Positions 8,298-17,482 of a stretch of 64,000 nucleotides of DNA are shown one piece after another. Below the pieces are notes generated by a model. It ran no database searches. It saw only the letters and a program-made list of their open reading frames with translations, and was not told the DNA's origin. This DNA comes from Bacillus shivajii. GTDB lineage: Bacteria > Bacillota > Bacilli > Bacillales > Salisediminibacteriaceae. The first letter of the stretch is position 1. Each line of letters begins with the position of its first letter. The position numbers and the translations under genes were made by a program. The DNA is taken from contig NZ_CP084703.1 in the NCBI RefSeq assembly GCF_020519665.1, positions 3,286,001-3,350,000 of the forward strand, given 5' to 3'.

Positions 8298-8330
8298 GAG
8301 AAAAACCGCCTCAATACAGGGACGGCTTCC
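8298..8330 (-). terminator. Terminator of the trmB-ytnP operon
   Basis: On the minus strand AAGCCGTC (from 8328) pairs with GGCGGTTT (to 8303) through G-C and G-T pairs and is followed by several T. Confidence 0.7.
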
Positions 8331-8339
8331 AACTTTCGG

Positions 8340-9200
8340 TTATTCATTTTCCCTATTCCTCAACACCGCTTCAACAAATTCTTTCCCTGATTCATCCCAC
8401 TTTAAAGCCCGGTATTTATAGTCATGGTAGAAAATGAACCATGCACCGTCTTCGATGGCAGGCAGTAAATACTTTTGTTTTGCAGCAATTGAATCCATTG
8501 GATAATCGTCATAAGCAAGTACCCATAAGACATTTTGATGTGCATGTGTCGGCATTAAATCAGCCATATGATAAACTTTTTTTCCGCCACGCTCAATTTT
8601 TAAAATACAATGGCCGTTACTATGACCACTAGTATGGATTAATTTAATCCCTTCAACAACTTCTACAGATTCTTGAAAGTTCTTTACTTGATGCTCTATT
8701 GGCTTCCAGTTCTCTTCAAAGTACGTATTTTTGGATCGAATATTAGGGTTCTTTAGTTCATTCCATTCGGTTTCCTGCACCCAAAACGTCGCATTTGGAA
8801 ACATCGGAACAAGCTCTTCATTCTCCCATTTCGATGCCCCACTAGCATGATCAAAATGCATGTGGGTCATTAAAACATGATCAATATCATTAGCCGTTAA
8901 TTTAAGAGCAGTAAGGCTATCTATTATTTTTGACTCTTGTGTAATACCGAAATTTCGTTTCGCCTTGTCTGAAAACTTTCCATTACCAATACCAGTTTCA
9001 ACAAGAATATTCAGGTTATCCACTTGAATCAAAATTGGGTCGGTCCTTAGTTCTATTTGTTCTTTATCATTATGTGGATATTTTTTTGACCATAATGGTT
9101 TTGGAACAACCCCAAACATTGCTCCTCCATCCATATGAGTAACTCCACCATTTAACCAGGTAAAGGTCATATCCCCAACCTTTAATTGCTCTAATGCCAT
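8340..9200 (-). CDS. ytnP: YtnP, metallo-beta-lactamase-fold lactonase
   Basis: A 286-residue cytoplasmic hydrolase of the metallo-beta-lactamase superfamily. The metal-binding motif HMHFDH is at residues 113-118, a later 'HTSGHSNGH' around residue 190 supplies another ligand, and '[11 protein letters not shown]' follows near residue 211. B. subtilis YtnP is a quorum-quenching lactonase active on acyl-homoserine lactones and on a Streptomyces signal; the same activity is inferred here from full-length similarity and identical gene order. It lies 27 bases downstream of trmB in the same direction, so the pair is likely one operon. Confidence 0.88.
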   Translation of the reverse strand: MALEQLKVGDMTFTWLNGGVTHMDGGAMFGVVPKPLWSKKYPHNDKEQIELRTDPILIQVDNLNILVETGIGNGKFSDKAKRNFGITQESKIIDSLTALKLTANDIDHVLMTHMHFDHASGASKWENEELVPMFPNATFWVQETEWNELKNPNIRSKNTYFEENWKPIEHQVKNFQESVEVVEGIKLIHTSGHSNGHCILKIERGGKKVYHMADLMPTHAHQNVLWVLAYDDYPMDSIAAKQKYLLPAIEDGAWFIFYHDYKYRALKWDESGKEFVEAVLRNRENE

Positions 9201-9227
9201 GTTACGCCCTCCTTAACTGTATTGAGT

Positions 9228-9863
9228 TTACAGATAAGCCTCAAGACGATAGATTCTCATCCCTTTTGACGAAAATTTTTCTTCATACTCTGTCATTACA
9301 TTATCTTTCATTTCACTTTTATGAAGGTCTAAACTAACGTTTTTCAGTTTAAATCCGAAATTCGTCATACTCTCAATCGAATATTCAAAGAGGCCTTGGT
9401 TATCTGTTTTAAAGTGAATTTCTCCGTCTTCCTTTAATATTTCGGCATATTTCTGTAAAAATCCTTCATGTGTTAACCGACGTTTGGCATGTCTATTTTT
9501 CGGCCAAGGGTCAGTAAAATTTATATATAACCGATCAACTTCTTTTTCACCAAAAAAGTCAGTGATTTCATTAACATCTTCTTTTAAGAGGCGGACATTT
9601 TCTTGGGGGTTTTCAATCAATCGCTCCACCCCAGTAATAATGACACTGTCAAACTTTTCAACACCAATGATGTTTCGTTCTGGATATTGCTCTCCCATAC
9701 GAGTGACAAATCGTCCTTTACCTGTTCCGACTTCTACATGTAATGGATGATCATTTTCAAACAATTCACTCCAACGACCTTTCCAATTTTTTGGGTCTGG
9801 TTCTACAATCTGGGGGTGATTCGCAATCATTTCTGATGCCCAAGGTTTATTACGTAGTCGCAT
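9228..9863 (-). CDS. trmB: tRNA (guanine-N7-)-methyltransferase TrmB
   Basis: A 211-residue SAM-dependent methyltransferase that modifies G46 in the tRNA variable loop. The SAM-binding motif '[10 protein letters not shown]' is near residue 40, and the diagnostic '[17 protein letters not shown]' is near residue 115. Length and the N-terminal MRLRNKPWA are typical of Bacillus TrmB. It is the first gene of a two-gene operon with ytnP. The 270-base region upstream separates it from the divergent ytzH-like genes. Confidence 0.95.
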   Translation of the reverse strand: MRLRNKPWASEMIANHPQIVEPDPKNWKGRWSELFENDHPLHVEVGTGKGRFVTRMGEQYPERNIIGVEKFDSVIITGVERLIENPQENVRLLKEDVNEITDFFGEKEVDRLYINFTDPWPKNRHAKRRLTHEGFLQKYAEILKEDGEIHFKTDNQGLFEYSIESMTNFGFKLKNVSLDLHKSEMKDNVMTEYEEKFSSKGMRIYRLEAYL

Positions 9864-9929
9864 ACTTCATTCACACTCCATTATTTCTAAACAATTCTCA
9901 ACGTATAGCTTACCATAGAAACGTTTATA

Positions 9930-10075
9930 TCGTTAAACAAAACTTGGTTGATCACTAGAACATCGACAAAATTCGGTCACACCCTGTGAGCCTTCGATAC
10001 CGATATAGTATCGACTATAACTTTTTAAAGTTGATAAAAAAATGATATATGTCAGGCTAGTTTAAATGCATTGAT
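9930..10075. repeat. Repeat remnant in the trmB / ytzH-like promoter region
   Basis: A short 'AAACAAAACTTGGTTGATC' resembles the start of the small hairpin repeat seen at 43594. Next to it is an internal inverted repeat around 'CGATACCGATATAGTATCG'. The similarity is short and may be fortuitous. No gene was seen here. Confidence 0.3.
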
Positions 10076-10141
10076 AAAAAGGAATAGAAAAACAACCTTT
10101 TATGCCTGTACAAAAATCATAAAATATTGGAGGGGTTATGG

Positions 10142-10465
10142 ATGGAAAAAGCTCATCTAATTAGAGAAATGATATCCATCATAGATAATCAAGAGCGAAC
10201 GGAGAAAGGGTCGGAGAGAGACTTCCAAAGGTTAGTAAATATCATTTATGAATTTAGAAATGATGTCTATAACGAAAACTTTCAAGGGACACTTCAGGAA
10301 ATCAAAGCTTATGCCCAAAAGAGAAAAGAGTCAGTAACTCTTGACGAACATATTAATAATCACTTACACCATATGTCACGTTGGAAAGAGGAATTAACAC
10401 TGTTCTTAAATGGGGGTGGTGCTGTCACCATCGATTATGAACAAAGAAAAGGTCGTGAAGTCTAA
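10142..10465 (+). CDS. Small YtzH-like protein 1 (unknown function)
   Basis: A 107-residue charged, helical cytoplasmic protein. Its layout resembles that of the next gene: an N-terminal amphipathic helix (EKAHLIREMISIIDNQ), a variable middle, then 'IKAYAQKRK' matching 'IRQYAKQHD' in the neighbour. Its C-terminal DEHINNHLHHMSRWKEEL resembles what I recall of the YtzH C-terminus. I therefore suggest a diverged tandem paralogue of YtzH, but similarity is weak. The longest frame starts with TTG at 10127; GGAGGGG followed by ATG at 10142 is the better start. Confidence 0.65.
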   Translation: MEKAHLIREMISIIDNQERTEKGSERDFQRLVNIIYEFRNDVYNENFQGTLQEIKAYAQKRKESVTLDEHINNHLHHMSRWKEELTLFLNGGGAVTIDYEQRKGREV

Positions 10466-10541
10466 TCTGGTAAGCATAAATTCTTGAAACTGTCACATCC
10501 TTTAAATGACTATGCAAAATTCAAATGAGGATGTGGCACAA

Positions 10542-10841
10542 ATGGCAATGAATTATCACCATCAATTACAACTGCTCGTTGATATTTTACAAAACCAACA
10601 AGATGAACATTATGGTACTCATGGCGAATACATTCAAGTCGAAAGCCTAGCGAATTCACTGATTGATAACCACAGTGTTCCAAATGAAGTTAAGTCACTA
10701 GTCTCAAATATAAGACAATATGCAAAGCAGCATGATATTCAAGAACAACACGCAAATGTAGATATAAGTGCTCTACAACAGTATGTAAGTAATATTCAAC
10801 AAATTGAAAGCAATGCCCAAGGGGATTCAACTTTTATGTAA
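10542..10841 (+). CDS. ytzH: YtzH-like protein
   Basis: A 99-residue soluble protein whose first half (HHQLQLLVDILQNQQDEH, then YGTHGEYIQVESL) fits the YtzH-like family found beside trmB and ytmP in Bacillus. Function is unknown. The open frame begins at 10506, but no ribosome binding site precedes that ATG, whereas GAGG at 10527-10530 lies 11 bases before the ATG at 10542; the start remains uncertain. It follows the 107-residue relative after about 75 bases and ends at a strong bidirectional terminator. Confidence 0.72.
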   Translation: MAMNYHHQLQLLVDILQNQQDEHYGTHGEYIQVESLANSLIDNHSVPNEVKSLVSNIRQYAKQHDIQEQHANVDISALQQYVSNIQQIESNAQGDSTFM

Positions 10842-10850
10842 ACATAAAAA

Positions 10851-10884
10851 AACTGTGCGAAATCGACGTCGCACAGTTTTTTTA
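10851..10884. terminator. Bidirectional terminator between ytzH and ytmP
   Basis: A perfect 10-base stem (AACTGTGCGA 10851-10860 with TCGCACAGTT 10869-10878), flanked by A and T runs, serves both convergent genes. Confidence 0.9.
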
Positions 10885-10885
10885 T

Positions 10886-11683
10886 TTATAAAGAATGGTG
10901 CTCTGATTCCTTTAAAATTTCACTTAGTAAGTCTGACCATTTCGTAATTTCATGGTACTCTTGACGTTCAAAGCGCCAAATCATCCCTTCAACGCATTGA
11001 GCTACCATATACCATTGCAAACGTTTTTCAAGTTCATTTGTTAATGGTTCACCATAATGTGCTAGCCATTCTCCCCAATCACTTTTCGGAACGTATATAT
11101 ATAGCAGTGGTGCAAGGTCTAGTGCTGGATCAGCGACAATTGCACCATCCCAATCAATTAAAAACAAGCCATTTTCTTCAGATTCAATCCAATTATTATG
11201 ATTTACATCAGCATGACAGACAACATGCTCTGGCGTTTGTATAAATGACACTTGGTAATCAAGCCACTCCAATGCATGTTGAATGTATGGGTCTTGAATA
11301 CCGATCCTAGCAGTACGTCCTTTCAAATCATAATATAAATCCCGCGGCGTCAACGGACGATTTCCCATTCGCATAAACATATCCCGCAGTTCGACCGAAC
11401 GATGAATCCTTGATAAAAGGTTCGCAACACGCCCCGCCTTCATTTCGGATGACTTTAGCTCACGACCATTGACCCACCGCTGGGCTGTAATCACATCTCC
11501 ATTTTCTAGACGCTTTGTCCATAAAAGCTTTGGAACAATACCTTCCGCAGACAAAACGGCTAAAAATGGAGAAGAGTTTCTCTTTATGAAGATTTTTTCG
11601 TCTCCCTGCTGGGCAACATACGCTTCACCTGTTGCTCCCCCAGCAGGGTGTAATTTCCACTCTTCGCCCATTAAGTGTTTCAA
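10886..11683 (-). CDS. ytmP: YtmP, aminoglycoside phosphotransferase / thiamine kinase-like protein
   Basis: A 265-residue protein with the APH/choline-kinase fold. The catalytic loop 'VVCHADVNHNNWI' (about residues 154-166) gives the H-D-N signature, and 'LIDWDGAIVADPALDLA' (about residues 174-190) the metal-binding aspartate. The natural substrate is unknown; resistance is not implied. A TTG start at 11683 is used because GGGTG lies six bases upstream and the conserved N-terminal KHLMGEEW is kept. It converges on ytzH through the shared terminator. Confidence 0.82.
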   Translation of the reverse strand: MKHLMGEEWKLHPAGGATGEAYVAQQGDEKIFIKRNSSPFLAVLSAEGIVPKLLWTKRLENGDVITAQRWVNGRELKSSEMKAGRVANLLSRIHRSVELRDMFMRMGNRPLTPRDLYYDLKGRTARIGIQDPYIQHALEWLDYQVSFIQTPEHVVCHADVNHNNWIESEENGLFLIDWDGAIVADPALDLAPLLYIYVPKSDWGEWLAHYGEPLTNELEKRLQWYMVAQCVEGMIWRFERQEYHEITKWSDLLSEILKESEHHSL

Positions 11684-12165
11684 TCATTTCACCCACATTT
11701 TCATCAGGACTTTTGCTGTTATTCATGATCGACGTCTGAAGACCTCAATTGAAAATAAGTGTACTTCAGGTTCATGAAAACTTTTCCTTATCTATATAAA
11801 TCGTTAATTACAGACAATCACAAAGTTTTATTATACCTTATCTTTAACCATAACTCCGTAGAAAAATTAAATTTGTTAAAAAAGCCTTTTATCATTGTAA
11901 AAAATAATTCCTATTTGTTCAACTTAAAGATTCAAATTTCGATTAAAAAATATAACAACACTATTATTTTCTACAAAATTCACCAAATACCTTTTATTTT
12001 TTCTGCCTTCTATAAGATCATTGTTTTTAGTAAACGTTAATAGCATTTTGATACGCTAGAAGCCAACTCCTCTAGGTGGTACAAGGGCGACGTCCGTTCT
12101 CTTTGGATTCGTCGCCCTCCGCTATTACAAGCAAAAAAAACTACAAAGTTTAGCAAAACAGCCAT
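11684..12165. other. AT-rich intergenic region with a decayed repeat fragment
   Basis: About 480 bases, very AT-rich between 11760 and 12040. A 93-codon plus-strand ORF there lacks a ribosome binding site and has composition typical of random AT-rich DNA. From about 12055 to 12130 a fragment reads 'CCTCTAGG', 'GCGACGTCCGTTC' and contains GGGCGACG pairing with CGTCGCCC. It looks like a worn piece of the repeat family at 5829-6091. The ytlQ terminator was not identified. Confidence 0.5.
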
Positions 12166-13098
12166 TTATTTAAATGATGTTGTATCATTTTCTTCGTCTA
12201 AGCTTTCTCCTCGAACCTCTGAGACCGTTAAACTATGTTTTAGTAACGCATCACTAACTTTTAATTGTTGATGCTTCATCGGCGTACGGTTTTGTCTCAT
12301 TTTTTCAAACCATTCAGGAAATGTACGTTTATCAAGCATTTTAATCCGCTGACTTGCTTGTGGAACGTCAATATAGCCATCTTTTGCAATAATCACTGTA
12401 CGAATCGGAAAAGACAGTTCTTCTTGTAGTAATAAATGTTCAGCTACTGTCCTCATCCTTTTTAATTGAATGGCTGGATGCAAAATCTTTTCTTCTCGAT
12501 CGTTCGTTCTTTTCAACCAAAACCGATCGGAAACTTCATCATATATCGTACTTTCATCACCTTCTAATGGAGCAATTAACCAAAGTTCAGTTGGGGTGAC
12601 GAGTATTACTTCTAAATCTACCGGAGCTTTTTTCAAAATAAGAACTGGTTTATAAAACAAGATATACGAATCTGGAAAGTCTTTTGTCAATAATGTGAGC
12701 CAATGATCGAACTTAAATTGAGGTTTAATCCTCGATTTCTCTGAAATTGTTGAACTCGCCCAATTTAATTGGAACTGAAAAATTTCTTCCTTAAATGACT
12801 CCTTAAACGCTTCTTCTGATTTATTTTTAATTTCTCTTTGTAAATTACCGTTAGCTTCTAAGTTTTCTTCTTTTTTCTTCGTAAACCAGGGGAGTTTTCT
12901 AAACCGGCCTTTCAATGATTGATCTAAAATGTTATTAGTCGGTATTGATGTAGTATGATTCCCCTCTTTTGACCTGATCCACTCACGTTTTGCATTCTCC
13001 CATCGTTCCTTTTTAAGACGGGTATATCGGCTCGTATACCGATAAAGGTCTATTTCATAACGTGAAATGTAATCAGATAGTTTAACTAACTGTGCCAC
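12166..13098 (-). CDS. ytlQ: YtlQ-like conserved hypothetical protein
   Basis: A 310-residue soluble protein. It begins MAQLVKLSDYISRYEIDLYRY, has a basic, low-conservation middle (about residues 50-105) and an alpha/beta C-terminal half. The segment 'LEVILVTPTELWLIAPLEGDE' recalls a nuclease-like (NERD-type) fold, but I see no clear catalytic set. Position immediately after the ytlP/thpR gene, as in B. subtilis, supports the name. The long frame starts at 13125; AGGAGGGG places the real start at a GTG at 13098, 23 bases after the thpR stop. Function unknown. Confidence 0.72.
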   Translation of the reverse strand: MAQLVKLSDYISRYEIDLYRYTSRYTRLKKERWENAKREWIRSKEGNHTTSIPTNNILDQSLKGRFRKLPWFTKKKEENLEANGNLQREIKNKSEEAFKESFKEEIFQFQLNWASSTISEKSRIKPQFKFDHWLTLLTKDFPDSYILFYKPVLILKKAPVDLEVILVTPTELWLIAPLEGDESTIYDEVSDRFWLKRTNDREEKILHPAIQLKRMRTVAEHLLLQEELSFPIRTVIIAKDGYIDVPQASQRIKMLDKRTFPEWFEKMRQNRTPMKHQQLKVSDALLKHSLTVSEVRGESLDEENDTTSFK

Positions 13099-13121
13099 CG
13101 ACACCCCTCCTACCTTATACC

Positions 13122-13700
13122 TCATTCATATTTTATCATTTTTTTTCGAGGGTGAGAGAAATAGATTGATGATTCAATTTCATACATCGGTTTCTCCCCC
13201 GGCTTTACTTTATAAAGGTTTAATTGTCGTATATCCCAAGACAAAGGCTTGACATTTACCTTTTGAGGTACTTCTTTGACCTTACTATCTTTTAATCCCT
13301 TTCCTAACGTTATATGCGGTCTGAAAGGACGGTCTTGAACTGGAAAGTCAGAGGATTTTGCCTGCTGTTCAACAAGGGATTGGAACTTAAATAATGCATC
13401 ATTTTTTTCAACACCTACCCAATATACCCTGGGTAACGTTTTATTTCCGAACATTCCTACTTCACTTAATGTTAGTTGAAAAGGTTGTAAATGTGGTCCT
13501 TGTTCTTGAAGGGCACTCCATAAATTTCTTCGTTTTTCGCTCTCCCAACCTCCTAAAAAAAGCAACGTTAAGTGAAAGTCGTTAACATAGGTTAACTTTC
13601 GATAATATTGAGTTAAACTTGCCTCTTGTTGAAGTGTTTGTAAATGATTTTGTACTTCATTTGATGTATGAACTCCAATAAAATAATGGGCTTGACTCAT
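13122..13700 (-). CDS. thpR: RNA 2',3'-cyclic phosphodiesterase (2H family)
   Basis: A 192-residue 2H phosphoesterase, named LigT/ThpR or YtlP in Bacillus. The two catalytic motifs are present: 'FHLTLLFLG' near residue 42 and 'PHITLGK' near residue 127. These enzymes open 2',3'-cyclic phosphates on RNA ends. The ATG at 13700 is chosen because the upstream GTG lies inside the AAGGTGAC ribosome binding site. It is the first gene of a two-gene unit with ytlQ and diverges from the cysteine synthase gene. Confidence 0.88.
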   Translation of the reverse strand: MSQAHYFIGVHTSNEVQNHLQTLQQEASLTQYYRKLTYVNDFHLTLLFLGGWESEKRRNLWSALQEQGPHLQPFQLTLSEVGMFGNKTLPRVYWVGVEKNDALFKFQSLVEQQAKSSDFPVQDRPFRPHITLGKGLKDSKVKEVPQKVNVKPLSWDIRQLNLYKVKPGEKPMYEIESSIYFSHPRKKMIKYE

Positions 13701-13830
13701 ATGTGTCACCTTCTTTTTATATCGTCATTTATTGTGGTACAATTAAGTAGATTATAAATCCGATTTTACAAATCAGTTTAAACAAGATTTATACATGGTA
13801 AAGTAAAGTTACCCGAAAGGATGTGAGCTG

Positions 13831-14775
13831 ATGCGTGTCGTAAATAATATGGCCGAATTAATCGGTGATACGCCTCTAGTAAAGCTTCAGCAACTGCCTG
13901 AAAAAGGTGGCGCTGATGTATATTTAAAATTAGAACTTATGAACCCTAGTGGAAGTGTAAAAGACCGAGCTGCATTTAACATGATTGATCAAGCCGAAAA
14001 AGACGGGTTGCTAACTCCTGATTCTGTTATCATTGAACCGACTTCTGGAAATACAGGGATTGGACTTGCAATGAATTGTGCAGCAAAAGGGTATCGTGCC
14101 ATTTTAACTATGCCTGATACAATGAGCCAAGAAAGAATCAATTTATTAAAAGCATATGGAGCTGAAGTCGTTTTAACTCCTGGTGATAAAAAAATGCCAG
14201 GAGCAATTGAAAAAGCACATGAACTTGTAAAAGAGATTCCAAACAGCTTTATGCCAATGCAGTTTGAGAATGCTGCTAACCCTGATGCTCACAGAAAAGC
14301 AACAGCCCTAGAAATTATAGAAGCAATGAAACAAATCGGTAAACCACTTTCTGCATTTGTTGCAGCTTCAGGAACAGGGGGAACAGTAACTGGTACTGGA
14401 GAAGTGTTAAAGGACCATTATCCAGATTTAACTGTTCACGTTGTAGAACCGAAAGGATCGCCTGTCCTTTCTGGAGGAAAACCTGGTCCTCATAAGCTCG
14501 TTGGAACGAGTCCTGGGTTTATCCCGCCAATCTTAAACCAAGATGTGTATGGTGAAATTTTCTGTATCTCTGATGAAGATGCTTATGACATTACTCGACG
14601 CCTATCACAAGAAGAAGGAATCTTAGTAGGTCCATCATCAGGAGCCGCTTGTTATTCTGCTCTCCAAGTGGCAAAGCGACTAACTCCAGACGATGTCGTT
14701 ATTGCTATCGCTTGTGATACTGGTGAGCGGTACTTATCAACGGATTTATTTGATTTTAACCAAAAAGATGAATAA
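13831..14775 (+). CDS. ytkP: Cysteine synthase family PLP enzyme (YtkP-like)
   Basis: A 314-residue PLP-dependent enzyme of the O-acetylserine sulfhydrylase family. The PLP lysine is in 'NPSGSVKDRAA' (about Lys44), the phosphate/substrate loop in 'EPTSGNTGIGLA' (about residues 70-81), and 'ASGTGGTVTGTGEVL' near residue 180 is the second PLP-phosphate site. Lacking the exact CysK N-terminus and placed beside ytlP, it matches the second, less studied paralogue YtkP. It may make cysteine or use a related beta-replacement substrate. The ribosome binding site is GGATGTGAG. A hairpin at 14796-14824 follows. Confidence 0.87.
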   Translation: MRVVNNMAELIGDTPLVKLQQLPEKGGADVYLKLELMNPSGSVKDRAAFNMIDQAEKDGLLTPDSVIIEPTSGNTGIGLAMNCAAKGYRAILTMPDTMSQERINLLKAYGAEVVLTPGDKKMPGAIEKAHELVKEIPNSFMPMQFENAANPDAHRKATALEIIEAMKQIGKPLSAFVAASGTGGTVTGTGEVLKDHYPDLTVHVVEPKGSPVLSGGKPGPHKLVGTSPGFIPPILNQDVYGEIFCISDEDAYDITRRLSQEEGILVGPSSGAACYSALQVAKRLTPDDVVIAIACDTGERYLSTDLFDFNQKDE

Positions 14776-14795
14776 TAAAACGTTATTGTTTAAGG

Positions 14796-14830
14796 ATGGC
14801 TCATAAGTAACACTCATGAGCCATTCTCCC
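14796..14830. terminator. Hairpin between convergent ytkP and the MFS gene
   Basis: ATGGCTCAT (14796-14804) pairs with ATGAGCCAT (14816-14824). The following plus-strand tract is C/T-rich rather than a clean T run. Confidence 0.65.
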
Positions 14831-14832
14831 TT

Positions 14833-16008
14833 TTATGTTACCTGCTGTTGAATTGAACTCTTTTTCTCTTGGCGCATAATTACTAAGATTAACGCTGCTC
14901 CAATCAATGTCATGATGCCATAAAATAAATATACGCCTAAAATACTGTCCCAATCCATAATCACTCCTGCTGTATATGTAAAAAACCAAGCCCCAAGTCC
15001 ATTACCTACAGCGGAATATATCGCTACAGCCGTTGCTTTTATTTCTTTCGGAGCTAATTCTGTTACATATTGTAAGGCAGCAGGAATAAATAAGCCGATG
15101 GAAAAACCTTGTATAATTGTTGTTACATAAATAAATGTTGGACTTGGCCCTGCAGCATAAAATAGCCAACGTAAACCAGAAGCAAGTGCTGCTAAAAATA
15201 ACACCATAATTATGCCACGTTTTTTAATCCAGCCACCTACCCAACGCATAAAAGGAATCTCACTACCTGCTGCAAGTAAAAACGCAAACCCTACACCAGC
15301 AAGAGTCCCCCCTGCAAATTGAATAAGTAAGCTAAAGTAAAAGTTGTTGGCCATAATTGGTCCAAAAACTAAAAACGTAATGATTAGAAAAAGAACAAAT
15401 CTCGGAACCTTAATTAACTGCTTCATTCCTTTGAGAATTTCAACCCTTACAACTGTCGTATCTTTAGGCATTTTCAAAGCATAAAACGCACTTATAAATA
15501 AAACGATTGCAAACCCATAAAAAATGACACTCTGTCCTAGCCAATCAGATAAGCTTCCCATAATTAATACAGAAACAGCAAATCCTGCTGCTCCCCAAAG
15601 GCGTATACTCCCATAGTCTCCACCATGTTCATGAACATAATTCATCGCCATACTGTCTGATAAAGGAATGACAGCACTTTGAAAGAGTGCAACACCAGCG
15701 GCAATCACAACTAACCATATATAATCTTCTGCAAATAAATACATAAGTCCCATCGCACCTGTTCCTACAGCTGCGATGCTTAATAATATTCTCGGTTTTC
15801 TTGTATAGTCGCTAAGAATCCCCCAAACAGGCTGAGATAATAGCATAACAATTGGGCCGATTGACATAATCATTCCAATCTGAGCTCCGGTCAATCCAAC
15901 TTCATTTTGTAAATAGACACTTAATAGCGGAAAAAGCCCGCCAAAAGAAAAGTAAGCTAAAAAATAAAAAAATTTCATATGAAAGATTGTTCTACGATGA
16001 TTGTTCAT
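14833..16008 (-). CDS. MFS transporter (MFS_1-like, phenylpropionate/nucleoside permease type)
   Basis: A 391-residue integral membrane protein with about twelve segments. It starts with an aromatic-rich helix (FHMKFFYFLAYFSFGGLFPL) and has the cytoplasmic loop 'WGILSDYTRKPR' between helices 2 and 3, as in the MFS_1-like / LacY-related group. The substrate is unknown. Two ATG codons are possible; the one at 16008 has AGGATGG at suitable spacing, whereas the one at 16017 overlaps that site. It points the same way as pepV upstream, 56 bases after its stop, so coexpression is possible. Confidence 0.8.
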   Translation of the reverse strand: MNNHRRTIFHMKFFYFLAYFSFGGLFPLLSVYLQNEVGLTGAQIGMIMSIGPIVMLLSQPVWGILSDYTRKPRILLSIAAVGTGAMGLMYLFAEDYIWLVVIAAGVALFQSAVIPLSDSMAMNYVHEHGGDYGSIRLWGAAGFAVSVLIMGSLSDWLGQSVIFYGFAIVLFISAFYALKMPKDTTVVRVEILKGMKQLIKVPRFVLFLIITFLVFGPIMANNFYFSLLIQFAGGTLAGVGFAFLLAAGSEIPFMRWVGGWIKKRGIIMVLFLAALASGLRWLFYAAGPSPTFIYVTTIIQGFSIGLFIPAALQYVTELAPKEIKATAVAIYSAVGNGLGAWFFTYTAGVIMDWDSILGVYLFYGIMTLIGAALILVIMRQEKKSSIQQQVT

Positions 16009-16064
16009 TTGTCCCATCCTAACTCGCCGATCGATCTTTACATTCTTTTCATGACCTCGTCATA

Positions 16065-17456
16065 TTATTTTGCAAGATCATAAATCGCTTGTGCATAAAT
16101 TGATGTAGCTCTTTTTAATTGATCAATTGAAATATACTCATCTCGCTCATGCGCAACATCTTCTTGACCTGGAAATAATGGTCCAAAGGCAACCCCTGCT
16201 TTTAATGAGCGAGCATAAGTCCCTCCTCCAATTGCTATAAGCTCAGCTTTTTCACCTGTTTGTACTTCATATACGTTTGATAACGTTTCAATTAATGGAT
16301 GATAGCGATCAACTGCATGTGGGGGTTCGTGTGTGCTGACTTCTAAAGACATTTTGTGATCCTTTACGACCTTTTCTACTTTTGACAAAATATTGGGAAA
16401 CCCTACTCCGTCAGGGTAACGAAGGTTTACACCGATTTCCCCTTGCTGTTCATCTAACAGCATGAATCCGACATTAAAAGTAACATCACCTTTTTCTTCA
16501 TCGTGATATGCCACACCTAGGTTTTCTCCACGCGAATCACCGGTATAATAGTTCGAAAGAAAACTGAAATATGTACTTTCTTCATCTGAAAGCGGTACGT
16601 ATTCATTTATAAAGCTAGCTAATAAAAGTCCACTATTTATTCCTTTATCTGGCTCCATACCATGAGCTGACTTTCCTTCCAAAGAAAGCACGGCGACCGC
16701 TTCATCCTCAATATAAGCGCCTTTAATGTTGCACTTTTGTAAGAACGATGTAAATTTGTTTTCAAGGTCAGTCGTTAAATCTAACCTCACCTTCGCAATT
16801 GCTTTTTCTGGTACCATATTGAGCCTTTCACCTGACTGAAAAAACTGTACCGTTCGTTTATTTGAGATATTGTTTATCTTAAGTTCTAAGTCACATATCC
16901 CTTTTTCTGCATATATGATTGGAAAATCAGCATCTGGTGCAAATCCAGCCGAAGGCATTTCTTCATGTTTAAAATAATGGTCAACACAGCGCCAATTGCT
17001 TTCTTCATCTGTACCTATGATAAGCCTCACACGTTTATTCAAAGACACTCCTAAATCTTTCACTATTTTCAGTGCATAGTAAGCTGCCATTGTCGGCCCT
17101 TTATCATCAATTGCTCCTCGAGCATATATCTTCCCATCTTTGATCTTGGCTGAATACGGATCAAAAGTCCAGCCATCTCCTTCTGGTACAACATCAATGT
17201 GACAAAGGATACCAATTAGCCCCTCACCTTCTCCCCATTCAATATGTCCAGCATAGCCGTCTATATCTTTCGTACGAAAACCATCTTCATTTGCTTTATT
17301 TAAAAGCCAATCATACGTTTTTCGTATACCTTCTCCAAAAGGTGCACCAGGTCGTACTGTTCTCTCATCTAATACGCTTTTCATTTGTAAAAACGTTTGT
17401 GTTTCTGTAATCATCTCATTTTCTAAATTTACAACTTCTTGTTTCCAATTGACCAT
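16065..17456 (-). CDS. pepV: Dipeptidase PepV (M20 family)
   Basis: A 463-residue zinc dipeptidase of the M20 family, equal to B. subtilis YtjP in length. Metal-site motifs: 'GILCHIDVVPEG' around residue 83, the bridging aspartate in 'YARGAIDDKGPT' around residue 115, 'GTDEESNWRC' around residue 150 with the catalytic Glu, and 'GGGTYARSL' near the end. It hydrolyses dipeptides with broad specificity in the cytoplasm. The longest frame starts at 17504, but GGGAGAGG precedes the ATG at 17456. A large repeat element lies directly upstream, so its promoter may be within or next to that element. Confidence 0.92.
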   Translation of the reverse strand: MVNWKQEVVNLENEMITETQTFLQMKSVLDERTVRPGAPFGEGIRKTYDWLLNKANEDGFRTKDIDGYAGHIEWGEGEGLIGILCHIDVVPEGDGWTFDPYSAKIKDGKIYARGAIDDKGPTMAAYYALKIVKDLGVSLNKRVRLIIGTDEESNWRCVDHYFKHEEMPSAGFAPDADFPIIYAEKGICDLELKINNISNKRTVQFFQSGERLNMVPEKAIAKVRLDLTTDLENKFTSFLQKCNIKGAYIEDEAVAVLSLEGKSAHGMEPDKGINSGLLLASFINEYVPLSDEESTYFSFLSNYYTGDSRGENLGVAYHDEEKGDVTFNVGFMLLDEQQGEIGVNLRYPDGVGFPNILSKVEKVVKDHKMSLEVSTHEPPHAVDRYHPLIETLSNVYEVQTGEKAELIAIGGGTYARSLKAGVAFGPLFPGQEDVAHERDEYISIDQLKRATSIYAQAIYDLAK

Positions 17457-17482
17457 ATTACCTCTCCCTTCCTCCATATTAG

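Noticed and set aside
10886-11683. Aminoglycoside resistance gene
   Set aside because: YtmP has the kinase fold but is a conserved Bacillus housekeeping-type gene next to trmB; fold similarity alone does not imply resistance.
11759-12040. 93-codon plus-strand ORF between ytmP and ytlQ
   Set aside because: Composition is that of random AT-rich sequence (many Ile, Lys, Asn, Phe), and no ribosome binding site precedes it.
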